From assembly GCF_018603885.1 (NCBI RefSeq), contig NZ_JAHGAW010000009.1, positions 124,001 through 188,000 on the forward strand: DNA of 64,000 nucleotides, read 5' to 3'. Below the pieces are notes generated by a model. The model ran no database searches. It had not been told where the DNA came from and saw only the letters and a program-made list of their open reading frames with translations. Below, one piece after another: positions 17,983 to 26,153 of the stretch. Positions within the stretch are counted from its first letter, which is position 1. Every line of letters starts with the position of its first letter. The position numbers and the translations under genes were made by a program. Source of the DNA: Sphingobium nicotianae. Its GTDB lineage: Bacteria > Pseudomonadota > Alphaproteobacteria > Sphingomonadales > Sphingomonadaceae.

Positions 17983-19212
17983 ATGAGGAATGACGCGTCC
18001 TTCTCTCTCCACATTCCCGAGCCGGACGCTCGTCCGGGCGGGATTCCCGATTTCTCGCATCTTCACCTGCAGCCGGCCGGCGCGACCGCGCGGCCCGCGC
18101 CGGACACGAGCGGCATCGCTCTGCGCGATCTGCCGTTCAGCTTCGTGCGCGTGCTGGACGAGGACGCACGGGCGGTCGGCCCGTGGGCGCCGGCGATCCC
18201 GGTCGAGACGATGCTGCGCGGCCTGCGCGCCATGATGCTGACGCGCATCTTCGACGATCGCATGTTCCGCGCCCATCGCCAGGGCAAGACCAGCTTCTAC
18301 ATGAAGTCGACCGGCGAGGAGGCCATACCGGTGGCCCAATCCCTGCTGCTCGGCGCCGGCGACATGTGCTTCCCCACCTATCGGGTGCTCGGCTGGCTGA
18401 TGGCGCGGGATTATCCGCTGCATGATCTGGTCAATCAGATCTTCTCCAACGAGAAGGATCCGCTGCATGGCCGTCAGCTGCCGATCCTCTATTCGGCGCG
18501 CGCGTACGGCTTCTATTCGCTCTCCGGCAATCTCGGCAGTCGCATGAACCATGCGGTCGGCTGGGCGATGGCATCGGCCTACAAGAATGACGACAAGCTG
18601 GCGCTCGCCTATGTCGGCGACGGGACGACGGCGGAGGGCGACTTTCACGAGGCGTTGACCTTCGCCTCGGTCTATCATGCCCCCGCGATCCTCTGCATCA
18701 CCAACAATCAGTGGGCGATCTCGAGCTATTCGGGCTTTGCCGGGGCACAGGAAGCACCGCTCGGCGCGCGGGCGGTCGGCTATGGGCTGCCGGGGCTTCG
18801 GGTCGACGGCAATGACTTCCTCGCCATCTGGGCAGCGACGCAATGGGCGATCGAGCGGGCGCGGGCGAACATGGGCGCGACCCTGATCGAGTTCGTGACC
18901 TATCGTGTCGCGGGCCATTCGACCTCCGACGACCCGACGAAGTATCGGCCCAGCGACGAGGCGAACCACTTTCCGCTCGGCGATCCGCTCGACCGGCTCA
19001 AGCGCCATCTCGTCACGCTCGGGCATTGGGACGAGGAACGCCATGCCGCGCTGACCCATGAGCTGGACGGACAAGTGCGCGCGGCGATGAAGGATGGCGA
19101 GGCGATCGGGACGCTCGGCAAGTCCAAGCCGCCGGTCAGCGAGATGTTCGAGGGCGTGTTCAAGAAACCCGACTGGCGGGTGATCGAGCAGCGCCGCGAG
19201 ATGGGGGTGTAG
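17983..19212 (+). CDS. bkdA1: Branched-chain 2-oxoacid dehydrogenase E1 alpha
   Basis: The thiamine-diphosphate-binding subunit that decarboxylates the 2-oxo acids of Val, Leu and Ile. The 409-aa product carries the ThDP motif GDGTTAEGDFHEALTFASVY ending in NNQWAIS, and the regulatory-site region YRVAGHSTSDDPTKYRPSDE typical of BCKDH E1 alpha and not of pyruvate dehydrogenase. The about 70-residue N-terminal extension with DLPFSFVRVLDEDARAVGPW is usual for bacterial BkdA1. ATG at 17983 with GGAGAG upstream. First gene of bkdA1-bkdA2-bkdB-lpd. Confidence 0.95.
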   Translation: MRNDASFSLHIPEPDARPGGIPDFSHLHLQPAGATARPAPDTSGIALRDLPFSFVRVLDEDARAVGPWAPAIPVETMLRGLRAMMLTRIFDDRMFRAHRQGKTSFYMKSTGEEAIPVAQSLLLGAGDMCFPTYRVLGWLMARDYPLHDLVNQIFSNEKDPLHGRQLPILYSARAYGFYSLSGNLGSRMNHAVGWAMASAYKNDDKLALAYVGDGTTAEGDFHEALTFASVYHAPAILCITNNQWAISSYSGFAGAQEAPLGARAVGYGLPGLRVDGNDFLAIWAATQWAIERARANMGATLIEFVTYRVAGHSTSDDPTKYRPSDEANHFPLGDPLDRLKRHLVTLGHWDEERHAALTHELDGQVRAAMKDGEAIGTLGKSKPPVSEMFEGVFKKPDWRVIEQRREMGV

Positions 19213-19263
19213 GAGATGACCGACACCTATCCTCTGACGGCGTCGGCGGAGAGAGCCTGACCT

Positions 19264-20277
19264 ATGCCCACAATGAACATGATCCAGGCGCTCAACAGCG
19301 CGCTCGACGTGATGCTGGAGCGCGACCCGGACGTGCTGCTGTTCGGCGAGGATATCGGCTATTTCGGCGGCGTCTTCCGCGTGACCGATGGCCTGCAGGC
19401 CAAGCATGGTAAGACGCGCTGCTTCGACACGCCGATCGCCGAGGGCGGCATCATCGGTGCCGCGATCGGCATGGGCGCCTATGGCCTGCGCCCGGTCGCG
19501 GAGATCCAGTTCGTCGACTATATCCTGCCGGCCTACGACCAGCTCGTCTCCGAGGCGGCGCGGCTGCGTTATCGCTCGGGCGGTGAGTTCTGGGCGCCGA
19601 TCACGGTGCGCTCGCCTTATGGCGGCGGCATCTTCGGCGGGCAGACGCACAGCCAGTCGCCCGAGGCCCTGTTCGCGCATGTCGTCGGCCTCAAGACGGT
19701 GATCCCGTCCAATCCCTATGATGCCAAGGGGTTGCTGATCTCGTCGATCGAGGATGACGATCCGGTCATCTTCATGGAGCCCAAGCGTATCTACAATGGC
19801 CCGTTCAACGGCCGCCACGACGAGCAGCTCAAGAGCTGGGCGGGCGATCCGACCGCCGAGGTGCCCGAGGGGCACTATACCGTGCCGCTCGGCAAGGCGG
19901 CGATCGTGCGAGAGGGCAAGGAGGCGACCGTGCTCGCCTATGGCACGATGGTGCATGTGGCGAAGGCGGGGATCGAGGACAGCGGCGTCGACGCCGAGCT
20001 GATCGACCTGCGCTCGATCGTGCCGCTCGACATCGAGACGATCACCGCCTCGGTCGCCAGGACCGGGCGCTGCGTGATCCTGCACGAGGCAACACGGTTT
20101 GCCGGCTTTGGCGGCGAGCTCTCGGCCTTGATCCAGGAGCGCTGCTTCTGGGCGCTCAAGGCGCCGATCGCACGGGTGGCGGGCTGGGACACGCCCTATC
20201 CGCATGCCTTCGAGCTGGACTATCTGCCGGGACCGGGGCGCCTTGCCGCCGCGCTCCTCAAGGTGATGGAGGACTGA
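19264..20277 (+). CDS. bkdA2: Branched-chain 2-oxoacid dehydrogenase E1 beta
   Basis: Beta subunit of the E1 heterotetramer, 337 aa, with TMNMIQALNSALDVMLERDP, FGEDIGYFGGVFRVTDGL and the transketolase C-terminal domain (DAELIDLRSIVPLDIETI, GRCVILHEATRFAGFGGEL). It pairs with BkdA1 in the cytosol. The 51 nt between bkdA1 and this gene contain a 14-codon reading frame (19216-19260) with its own AGGAG that ends 3 nt before the bkdA2 ATG; it may be a relic or a coupling device. The stop is followed by the bkdB ATG after 2 nt. Confidence 0.95.
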   Translation: MPTMNMIQALNSALDVMLERDPDVLLFGEDIGYFGGVFRVTDGLQAKHGKTRCFDTPIAEGGIIGAAIGMGAYGLRPVAEIQFVDYILPAYDQLVSEAARLRYRSGGEFWAPITVRSPYGGGIFGGQTHSQSPEALFAHVVGLKTVIPSNPYDAKGLLISSIEDDDPVIFMEPKRIYNGPFNGRHDEQLKSWAGDPTAEVPEGHYTVPLGKAAIVREGKEATVLAYGTMVHVAKAGIEDSGVDAELIDLRSIVPLDIETITASVARTGRCVILHEATRFAGFGGELSALIQERCFWALKAPIARVAGWDTPYPHAFELDYLPGPGRLAAALLKVMED

Positions 20278-20279
20278 GC

Positions 20280-21611
20280 ATGGGGCGCTACCTCTTCCGT
20301 TTGCCCGACATTGGCGAGGGCGTCACCGAGGCCGAGATCGTCGCCTGGCATGTGAAGGCCGGGGATCGCATCCGCGAGGATGACAATCTCGCCGACGTGA
20401 TGACCGACAAGGCGACGGTCGAGATGACCTCGCCGGTCGATGGCACGGTGACGGCGGTGCATGGCGATGTCGGCGCGATGCTGCCGGTGGGCGCGGTGCT
20501 GGTCGAGCTGGAGGTCGAGGGGGAGGGGAATGTTGCGGGCGATGTGAAGGAGCCCGGCAAGACCGCCAATGACGAACCTGCTCCCCTCCCTGACGAGGGA
20601 GGGGTTGGGGGTGGGTCTTCAGCATCTCCTGCCACGAGCAACCCGCCTGTGGCGGCACCCACCCCTAGCCCCTCCCTTGAAAGGGAGGGGGACAAGAAAA
20701 GGGCGACGCCTAAGATCGACATTCCCATCGGGCGCAAGGAGGCGTTTGCCGCGCCGGCCACGCGCCGCCGTGCGCATGCGCTGGGCATTCCGCTGCAGTT
20801 CGTGCCGGGCACGGGGCCGGGCGGGCGTATCCTGCCTTCCGATCTCGACGATTTCATTGCCTCGGGCGGCATGGCACGGGCGCCGGGAGGGCTCGCCGCG
20901 CGGACCGGCGGGGAGGACATCAAGATCGTCGGCCTGCGCCGCCGCATTGCGGAGAAGATGCAGGAGGCCAAGCGCCGCATCCCGCACATCGCCTATGTCG
21001 AGGAAGTCGATGTCACGGAGCTGGAGGCGCTGCGTGCGGCGATGAACGCCAGGCCGGCCGAGGGGGCGCCGCGCCTGACGATGCTGCCCTTCCTGATCCG
21101 CGCCCTGGTCAAGGCCCTGCCGGACTTCCCGCAGGTCAATGCGCGGTTCGACGATGACGCCGGGGTGCTGCACGTCTCCGAGGGCGTGCATGTCGGCATC
21201 GCGACGCAGACGCCCGCCGGCCTGATGGTGCCGGTGATCCGCCATGCCGAGGCGATGAGCCTCGCCGAGCTGGGGCGCGAGATCGGCCGGCTGTCGGCGG
21301 CGGCGCGCGACGGGACGGCCAAGCGCGAGGAAATGGCGGGATCGACGATCACGATCACCTCGCTCGGCCCGCTCGGGGGCATTGCGACGACGCCGATCAT
21401 CAATCATCCCGAAGTGGCGATCATCGGGCCGAACAAGATCGTCGAGAAGCCGGTGGTGCAGGGCCAGTTCGTCAGCGTGCGCAAGGTGATGAACATCTCC
21501 TCCTCCTTCGATCACCGCATCGTCGATGGCTATGACGCGGCGCAGTTCATCCAGGCGCTCAAGCGGCTGATCGAGCATCCGGCGTTGATCTTCATGGGAG
21601 ACGCGGCATGA
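20280..21611 (+). CDS. bkdB: Branched-chain 2-oxoacid dehydrogenase E2 (lipoamide acyltransferase)
   Basis: Core of the complex, which transfers the acyl group from E1 to CoA through a swinging lipoyl arm. Domains over 443 aa: lipoyl (1-80; lipoyl-Lys in DVMTDKATVEMTS), linker, E3-binding domain (about 155-195; ATRRRAHALGIPLQFVPGTG), catalytic CoA-acyltransferase (about 215-443; SSSFDHRIVDGYDAAQF with catalytic His and Asp). Oddity: bases about 20581-20692 are a copy of the bipartite palindromic repeat read in frame, encoding about 38 residues (PLPDEGGVGGGSSASP...) of the flexible linker. The stop overlaps lpd by 4 nt. Confidence 0.95.
   Translation: MGRYLFRLPDIGEGVTEAEIVAWHVKAGDRIREDDNLADVMTDKATVEMTSPVDGTVTAVHGDVGAMLPVGAVLVELEVEGEGNVAGDVKEPGKTANDEPAPLPDEGGVGGGSSASPATSNPPVAAPTPSPSLEREGDKKRATPKIDIPIGRKEAFAAPATRRRAHALGIPLQFVPGTGPGGRILPSDLDDFIASGGMARAPGGLAARTGGEDIKIVGLRRRIAEKMQEAKRRIPHIAYVEEVDVTELEALRAAMNARPAEGAPRLTMLPFLIRALVKALPDFPQVNARFDDDAGVLHVSEGVHVGIATQTPAGLMVPVIRHAEAMSLAELGREIGRLSAAARDGTAKREEMAGSTITITSLGPLGGIATTPIINHPEVAIIGPNKIVEKPVVQGQFVSVRKVMNISSSFDHRIVDGYDAAQFIQALKRLIEHPALIFMGDAA
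20581..20692. repeat. Palindromic repeat inserted in frame within bkdB
   Basis: Family A. Arms 20582-20616 and 20657-20691 are inverted copies matching at roughly 30 of 35 positions, each with an internal CCCTCCC/GGGAGGG hairpin. It lies in the lipoyl/E3-binding linker and keeps the frame open. Confidence 0.8.
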
Positions 21612-22996
21612 GCAAGACGCTGCGCCCCAGGGTGCTGATCGTCGGCGGCGGGCCGGGCGGCTATGTCGCGGCGATCCGCGCCGGGCAGCTCGGGCTGGAG
21701 ACGGTGCTGGTCGAGGCGGAGAAGCCCGGCGGCACCTGCCTCGTCAAGGGCTGCATTCCCTCCAAGGCGATCATCCATGCCGCCGGCCTCTACGAGGAGA
21801 TGGTGCGCGCGAGCGGGGAGGCGGGACATCTCGGCATCAAGCTGGGCGCGGCGCCAACGCTCGACCTGGCCGCAACGATGCGCTGGAAGGACGGCGTGGT
21901 CGATCGGCTGACCGGCGGCGTCGCCGGACTGCTGCGGCGCGCGCATGTGACGGTGCTGACCGGCTGGGCGACCTTCGCCGACGCCAAGACCTGCACGGTC
22001 GCGACGGCGGACGGCGCGGTGAAGATCGAGCCGGAGCATGTCATCCTCGCCACCGGATCGCTGCCGGTTGAGCTGCCGTTCCTGCCCTTCGGCGGCAATA
22101 TCCTGTCTTCAACCGAGGCGCTGTCGCTGACCGAATTGCCGCGGACGCTGGCGGTGGTCGGTGCGGGCTATATCGGCCTGGAGCTGGGCATCGCCTTCGC
22201 CAAGCTCGGCGTGCGCGTGGCGCTGGTCGAGGCGGCCGAGCGCATCCTGCCGCTCTATGACGAGGCGCTGACTCGGCCTGTGGCCGAGTGGCTGCACAAG
22301 CATGATGTCGAAATGCATCTGCAGGCCAAGGCGCTCGGCACCTCGGCGCGCGGGCTTGACATCGAAACGGCGAGGGGTGACCGCTTCACGATTCCCGCCG
22401 AGAAGATCCTGGTCACGGTCGGCCGCAAGCCGAACCTGGAAGGCTGGGGCTTCGAGGCGATGGCGATCGAGATGGACGGGCGCTTCATCAGGGTGGACGA
22501 GCGCTGCGCCACCTCGACGCGCAATGTCTGGGCGATCGGCGACGTGACCGGCGAGCCGATGCTGGCGCACCGGGCCTCGGCGCAAGGCGAGATGGTGGCG
22601 GAGATCATCGCAGGCAAGACGCGGCGGTTCGATCCGGCGGCGATCCCGGCGATCTGCTTCACCGAGCCGGAGATCGTCTCGGTCGGGCTGGACAGGCCGG
22701 GCGAGGAGCATGTCGTCGGGCAATTCCCGTTCATGGCCAATGGCCGCGCGCTGTCGATGGATGCGGGCGAGGCGGGCACGTTCGTGCGCACGATCGCCGA
22801 GACGAATAGCGGGCGGATCGTTGGGATTCAGGGGGTCGGGACGCATATCTCCGAACTGGCCGGAGAGTTCGTGACGCTCGTCGAGATGGGTGCGACCCTG
22901 GAGGATGTGGCGGGGATCATCCACGCGCATCCGACGCTGGGCGAGGCGGTGCACGAGAGCGCGCTGAAGGCGCTGGGTCATGCCATCCACATCTGA
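21608..22996 (+). CDS. lpd: Dihydrolipoyl dehydrogenase (E3)
   Basis: FAD flavoprotein that reoxidises the dihydrolipoyl arm of E2 with NAD+. The 462-aa product has the FAD-binding VLIVGGGPGGYVAAIRAGQL, the redox-active disulfide in GGTCLVKGCIPSKA, the NAD-binding VVGAGYIGLELGIAFAKLG, and the C-terminal dimer interface with catalytic IHAHPTLGEAVHESA. Being the last bkd gene it is likely the E3 dedicated to this complex (LpdV-like). Its ATG overlaps the bkdB stop, and its last 17 nt overlap the thioesterase gene, implying coupled translation. Confidence 0.95.
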   Translation: MSKTLRPRVLIVGGGPGGYVAAIRAGQLGLETVLVEAEKPGGTCLVKGCIPSKAIIHAAGLYEEMVRASGEAGHLGIKLGAAPTLDLAATMRWKDGVVDRLTGGVAGLLRRAHVTVLTGWATFADAKTCTVATADGAVKIEPEHVILATGSLPVELPFLPFGGNILSSTEALSLTELPRTLAVVGAGYIGLELGIAFAKLGVRVALVEAAERILPLYDEALTRPVAEWLHKHDVEMHLQAKALGTSARGLDIETARGDRFTIPAEKILVTVGRKPNLEGWGFEAMAIEMDGRFIRVDERCATSTRNVWAIGDVTGEPMLAHRASAQGEMVAEIIAGKTRRFDPAAIPAICFTEPEIVSVGLDRPGEEHVVGQFPFMANGRALSMDAGEAGTFVRTIAETNSGRIVGIQGVGTHISELAGEFVTLVEMGATLEDVAGIIHAHPTLGEAVHESALKALGHAIHI

Positions 22997-23378
22997 GGCC
23001 GAGACGCTCCCCTCCGAGCAGCCGACGATCCGGGTGACGGCGATGCCGGCGGATGCGAATTTCTATGGCGATATTTTCGGCGGGTGGCTGGTCGGGCAGA
23101 TGGACCTGGCGGCGAGCGCGCTGGCGTCGCGGCGGTCGAAGGGGCGGGCGGTGCTGGCGTCCATGGAGCGGATCGATTTTCACCGGCCGGTGAAGGTCGG
23201 TGACGAGGTCTCCATCTATACGCGAATGGACGACGTCGGGCGCAGTTCGATGCGGATCGCGGTCGAGGCCTGGACGCGGGATCGCAACGGGGAGGAGGTC
23301 GCCAAGGTCACCTCGGCCCTGATCACCTTCGTGGCGATCGGCGAGGATGGGCGGCCGCGCGCGGTAGTCCGGGGCTGA
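22980..23378 (+). CDS. Acyl-CoA thioesterase (YciA-like hotdog fold)
   Basis: A 132-aa single hotdog-domain hydrolase of acyl-CoA. PADANFYGDIFGGWLVGQMD matches the YciA/acyl-CoA thioester hydrolase signature with the catalytic Asp in GDIFGGW. It overlaps the end of lpd by 17 nt and so is the distal gene of the bkd operon, where it may relieve build-up of branched-chain acyl-CoA or free CoA. That role is inferred from position. A strong GC hairpin overlaps its stop. Confidence 0.88.
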   Translation: MPSTSEAETLPSEQPTIRVTAMPADANFYGDIFGGWLVGQMDLAASALASRRSKGRAVLASMERIDFHRPVKVGDEVSIYTRMDDVGRSSMRIAVEAWTRDRNGEEVAKVTSALITFVAIGEDGRPRAVVRG

Positions 23379-23398
23379 GCGCGGACGCGCAGCCCCGG
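23369..23398. terminator. Bidirectional terminator-like hairpin
   Basis: CCGGGGCTG pairs perfectly with CAGCCCCGG, with GCGC inside. It sits between the convergent thioesterase and OmpA-like genes and has no long T-tract. Confidence 0.5.
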
Positions 23399-23405
23399 TG
23401 ACCGG

Positions 23406-23975
23406 TCAGAAGCGGTAAGCGACGCCGGCCAGAACCTGATGCCGCTCGAACTTGCGGTCGTCATAGCCAAGATCGCTGTAGCGATATTCGACGCGGGCCG
23501 AGACATTCTCGAGCAGCTTGCGCTCTACGCCGCCGCCGACGAACCAGCCGTCCAGCGTGCGCTGATTGCTGATCGTGGAATTGGCGACCGTGCTGGTGAA
23601 GCGGGCACGGCTATTCTCGTAGCCGCCGCGAACGTAGAGCAGATTGTCGCCGCCGACGACATAGCCGGCGCGGGCCGACAGGTCGAAGCTGTGGAGCGGA
23701 TCGATCTGGGCGGCATTGGCGCCGGAGGGGCCGATGCGATCGCTGGCGCCGAGCGAGAAGCCGCCTTCCGCGCCGAGCACGATGTTGGGCGCGACTTCGT
23801 GATCATAGCCGGCGAACACGCCGCCAACGACGCTGTCCTTCTTGTCGGCGATGGCGATGTCGTGATTCCAGCCGGCCTGGACGCCGACATAGGGACCCTG
23901 GAAGCTCTGTGCCGACGCTGCGGCGGGCACGAGCGAAGAGGCCGCCAGAACGGCGGTGAGCAGGGTGCGGTACAT
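23406..23975 (-). CDS. OmpA-like outer-membrane beta-barrel protein
   Basis: A 189-aa protein with a signal peptide (LLTAVLAASSLVPAAASAQS) and an eight-stranded barrel pattern (GPYVGVQAGWNHD, GGVFAGYDHEV, ARVEYRYSDLGYD) ending VLAGVAYRF, the terminal Phe needed for outer-membrane assembly. It resembles the opacity/Omp25-type family. ATG at 23975 is preceded by AAGGAA; an earlier in-frame start would add a charged stretch ahead of the signal. Two identical 13-bp sites lie 124-185 nt upstream and may be operators. Confidence 0.88.
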   Translation of the reverse strand: MYRTLLTAVLAASSLVPAAASAQSFQGPYVGVQAGWNHDIAIADKKDSVVGGVFAGYDHEVAPNIVLGAEGGFSLGASDRIGPSGANAAQIDPLHSFDLSARAGYVVGGDNLLYVRGGYENSRARFTSTVANSTISNQRTLDGWFVGGGVERKLLENVSARVEYRYSDLGYDDRKFERHQVLAGVAYRF

Positions 23976-24098
23976 TGTGTTTTCCTTTCCTTGGGGCGCA
24001 CGACGGCTCCGCCGGCCTCGCATGCGAGACGACGCGCCAGTCACCCCCTTTGGTGGTGGGCCTTGGATGAACGGACTGAAGCTGGGCGCCTCATTCCA

Positions 24099-24111
24099 TA
24101 CCGATCGATAT
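24099..24111. promoter_or_regulatory. Operator-like site 1 (TACCGATCGATAT)
   Basis: Identical to the site at 24148-24160, 49 nt apart start to start, each centred on the palindrome CGATCG. Located upstream of the OmpA-like gene. Reminiscent of TetR-type operators; the cognate regulator is not in the window. Confidence 0.4.
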
Positions 24112-24147
24112 AGTATTCTGCGCCGGGCCGTTCAAGGCTTATTTGTG

Positions 24148-24160
24148 TACCGATCGATAT
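24148..24160. promoter_or_regulatory. Operator-like site 2 (TACCGATCGATAT)
   Basis: Exact 13-bp direct repeat of the site at 24099-24111, in an AT-rich stretch between the CitE-like and OmpA-like genes. Confidence 0.4.
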
Positions 24161-24190
24161 TTTTCCAGAGGGGCGGGAATATTTTTCTTT

Positions 24191-25105
24191 TCAACGGGAT
24201 GAAGTGGTGTGCGGCTTCGACCGGTTGAACGCCTTGGAGAAAGCCCCTCCCTCGGACGGGAGGAGTGAAGCGGCGGCGCGCGCAAGCACGTGCTGGGCCT
24301 GGATGAGATGGGGGCGGTCGATCATCTTGCCGTCGAGCGCGAGGGCGCCGGCGCCGGGATTGTCGGCGAAGGCGGCGATGATGGCTTGCGCCCTGGCGAT
24401 CTCCCCGGCGCCGGGGGTGAAGCCGGCGTTGATGACCGCCACCTGCGCCGGGTGGATGGCGAGCATGGCGGTAAAGCCGTCGCGCGCGGCGCGGGCGACA
24501 TAGGCGGCGAGGCCGGACTCGTCCCTGATCGCGGGAAAGACCGTGTCGATGGCGGGCACGGCGGCGGCATGGGCGGCGAAGAGGGTGAGGCTGCGGACCA
24601 GTTCATAGGGCGCGGTGTAGCGCCCGTCCTCCTCCCGCGAGGTGGCGGCGCCGATGGCGGCGGGGAGATCCTCCGCGCCCCAGCTGAGGCCGGCGAGGCG
24701 ATCGGCACAGGCGCGGTAGCTGCCGAGCTCGAAGATGGCGGCGGGGGTCTCGGTGGCGATCGGGATGATCGGCGCGTCGAGATCGCCGAGCAGGCTGTCC
24801 AGCGTGGCGATGGACTCCGCGCCTTCCGCCTTGGGCAGCATGATCGCATCCGGCGCGATGCGGCGCAGGCAGGCGATGTCGGCGTCGATCTGGTCACTGC
24901 CGAGGGGATTGACGCGCACGATCGCGGGGACGTCGCGCTCGCTCGCCAGCCAGTCCGCCACGGCCTTGCGCGCGTCCGCCTTGCGCGCCGGCACGACGCT
25001 GTCCTCCAGATCGAGGATGATCGCGTCCGCGCCGCTCGCCGCCGCCTTGGCGAAGCGCTCCGGCCGGTCGCCCGGCACGAACAGGAGCGAGCGCAAGTGC
25101 CTCAT
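24191..25105 (-). CDS. HpcH/HpaI aldolase / CitE-like CoA ester lyase
   Basis: A 304-aa TIM-barrel enzyme of the CitE/malyl-CoA lyase group, which cleaves 3-hydroxyacyl-CoA esters such as citramalyl-CoA, malyl-CoA or citryl-CoA. Motifs are [36 protein letters not shown] and [14 protein letters not shown], supplying the Mg-binding Glu and Asp. Its ATG overlaps the stop of the MaoC gene by 4 nt, forming GNAT-MaoC-CitE directly downstream of mccA. In this place it may do the final cleavage of leucine degradation or a related C5 route. The substrate is not determinable from sequence. Confidence 0.87.
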   Translation of the reverse strand: MRHLRSLLFVPGDRPERFAKAAASGADAIILDLEDSVVPARKADARKAVADWLASERDVPAIVRVNPLGSDQIDADIACLRRIAPDAIMLPKAEGAESIATLDSLLGDLDAPIIPIATETPAAIFELGSYRACADRLAGLSWGAEDLPAAIGAATSREEDGRYTAPYELVRSLTLFAAHAAAVPAIDTVFPAIRDESGLAAYVARAARDGFTAMLAIHPAQVAVINAGFTPGAGEIARAQAIIAAFADNPGAGALALDGKMIDRPHLIQAQHVLARAAASLLPSEGGAFSKAFNRSKPHTTSSR

Positions 25106-25557
25106 GCGGCGGGCTTCTTATGGAGCAGGGCGGTGCGCAGGCACTGGCAGACGATCTCGTCGCGCTGATTATAGACGCGATGCTCCCAGGTGGCGATGCC
25201 TGCGGTCGGCCGCGACTTGCTGTCGCGCAGGGCTGTCACCCTGCTCTCGCAGCGCAGCGTGTCGCCGATGAACACCGGCTTGGGCAGCACAACCTTGTCG
25301 AAGCCGAGATTGGCGACCAGGCAGCCATGCGTCGTGCCCTCGACCGAGAGGCCGACCATCAGGCTGAAGGTGAAGGTCGAGTTGACCAGGATCTGGCCGA
25401 ACTCGCTCGCCTTCGCCGCCTCGATGTCGAGATGCAGCGGCTGGGGATTGTGGGTCAGCGTCGACCAGAGGAGATTGTCGGTCTCGGTGACGGTGCGGCG
25501 GATCGGGTGGACGATGACGTCGCCGATGGTCAGCTCGTCGAAATAGCGGGCGGTCAT
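25102..25557 (-). CDS. MaoC family (R)-hydratase/dehydratase
   Basis: A 151-aa hotdog-fold enzyme with the hydratase motif in [20 protein letters not shown] (catalytic Asp/His type arrangement), which reversibly hydrates 2-enoyl-CoA. The early residues [20 protein letters not shown] match mesaconyl-CoA hydratase-like MaoC proteins. It overlaps both neighbours by 4 nt (GNAT upstream, CitE-like downstream), so the three are one transcriptional and translational unit. The MaoC plus CitE-like pairing suggests consecutive hydration and retro-aldol cleavage of a branched or dicarboxylic acyl-CoA. Confidence 0.88.
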   Translation of the reverse strand: MTARYFDELTIGDVIVHPIRRTVTETDNLLWSTLTHNPQPLHLDIEAAKASEFGQILVNSTFTFSLMVGLSVEGTTHGCLVANLGFDKVVLPKPVFIGDTLRCESRVTALRDSKSRPTAGIATWEHRVYNQRDEIVCQCLRTALLHKKPAA

Positions 25558-26033
25558 GAGGAGACTCCGTCAAGCGTGAGTTTGAAGCCGGCATGGCTCC
25601 TGGCGAAGCCGAGCCGCTCGTAGAAGCGATGCGCATCGATCCGCACGCTGTTGGAGGTGAGCTGGACGAGATGGCAGCCACGCGCGCGGCAGCGCTCGAC
25701 CGCCCAGCCGATGAACCGGGCGCCGAGGCCCTGGCCGCGCAGGCCCCGGGCGATGCGCACCGCCTCGATCTGGCCGCGCCACGCGCCGCGATAGGAGAGG
25801 CCGGGGAGGAAGCTCAGCTGCAGCGTGCCGATGATCGCGCCGTCCAGCGCGGCGATGACGAGCTGCTGGTTCGGGTCCGAGTCGATCGCCTCGAACGCGC
25901 GCAGATAGCCCTCGTCGAGCGGGATCGAGGCATCCTCACGCACGGAACCGAGCGCATCGTCCGCCAGCATGGCGACGATGGCGGGAAGGTCCGCTACGGT
26001 CGCGTCGCGAATGATGAGGCTTTTCAAGGGCAT
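25554..26033 (-). CDS. GNAT family N-acetyltransferase
   Basis: A 159-aa acetyl-CoA-dependent acetyltransferase. [20 protein letters not shown] is a typical GNAT N-terminus, and the acetyl-CoA binding loop is [35 protein letters not shown] and [13 protein letters not shown] complete motif A/B. The acceptor is unknown. It is first in the GNAT-MaoC-CitE unit, 120 nt downstream of mccA, with a TATAAT hexamer 44-49 nt upstream, so it may have its own promoter. Confidence 0.88.
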   Translation of the reverse strand: MPLKSLIIRDATVADLPAIVAMLADDALGSVREDASIPLDEGYLRAFEAIDSDPNQQLVIAALDGAIIGTLQLSFLPGLSYRGAWRGQIEAVRIARGLRGQGLGARFIGWAVERCRARGCHLVQLTSNSVRIDAHRFYERLGFARSHAGFKLTLDGVSS

Positions 26034-26076
26034 GGCGGCGATCTTCTCTAACCTCGCACGTGTGATGCATATGAAT

Positions 26077-26082
26077 ATTATA
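26077..26082 (-). promoter_or_regulatory. Candidate -10 box (TATAAT)
   Basis: A perfect TATAAT on the minus strand in an AT-rich gap 44 nt upstream of the GNAT ATG. No good -35 hexamer is visible at 16-18 nt. Confidence 0.3.
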
Positions 26083-26153
26083 AAAACTTCTATATTTCAG
26101 TGTGTTGTATGATCGGTCATAGCGGAAACATCACGAATAGGACAGACGACGGA

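Noticed and set aside
17965..20205. Minus-strand open frame of 746 codons
   Set aside because: Shadow of bkdA1/bkdA2, whose ThDP and subunit motifs are unambiguous.
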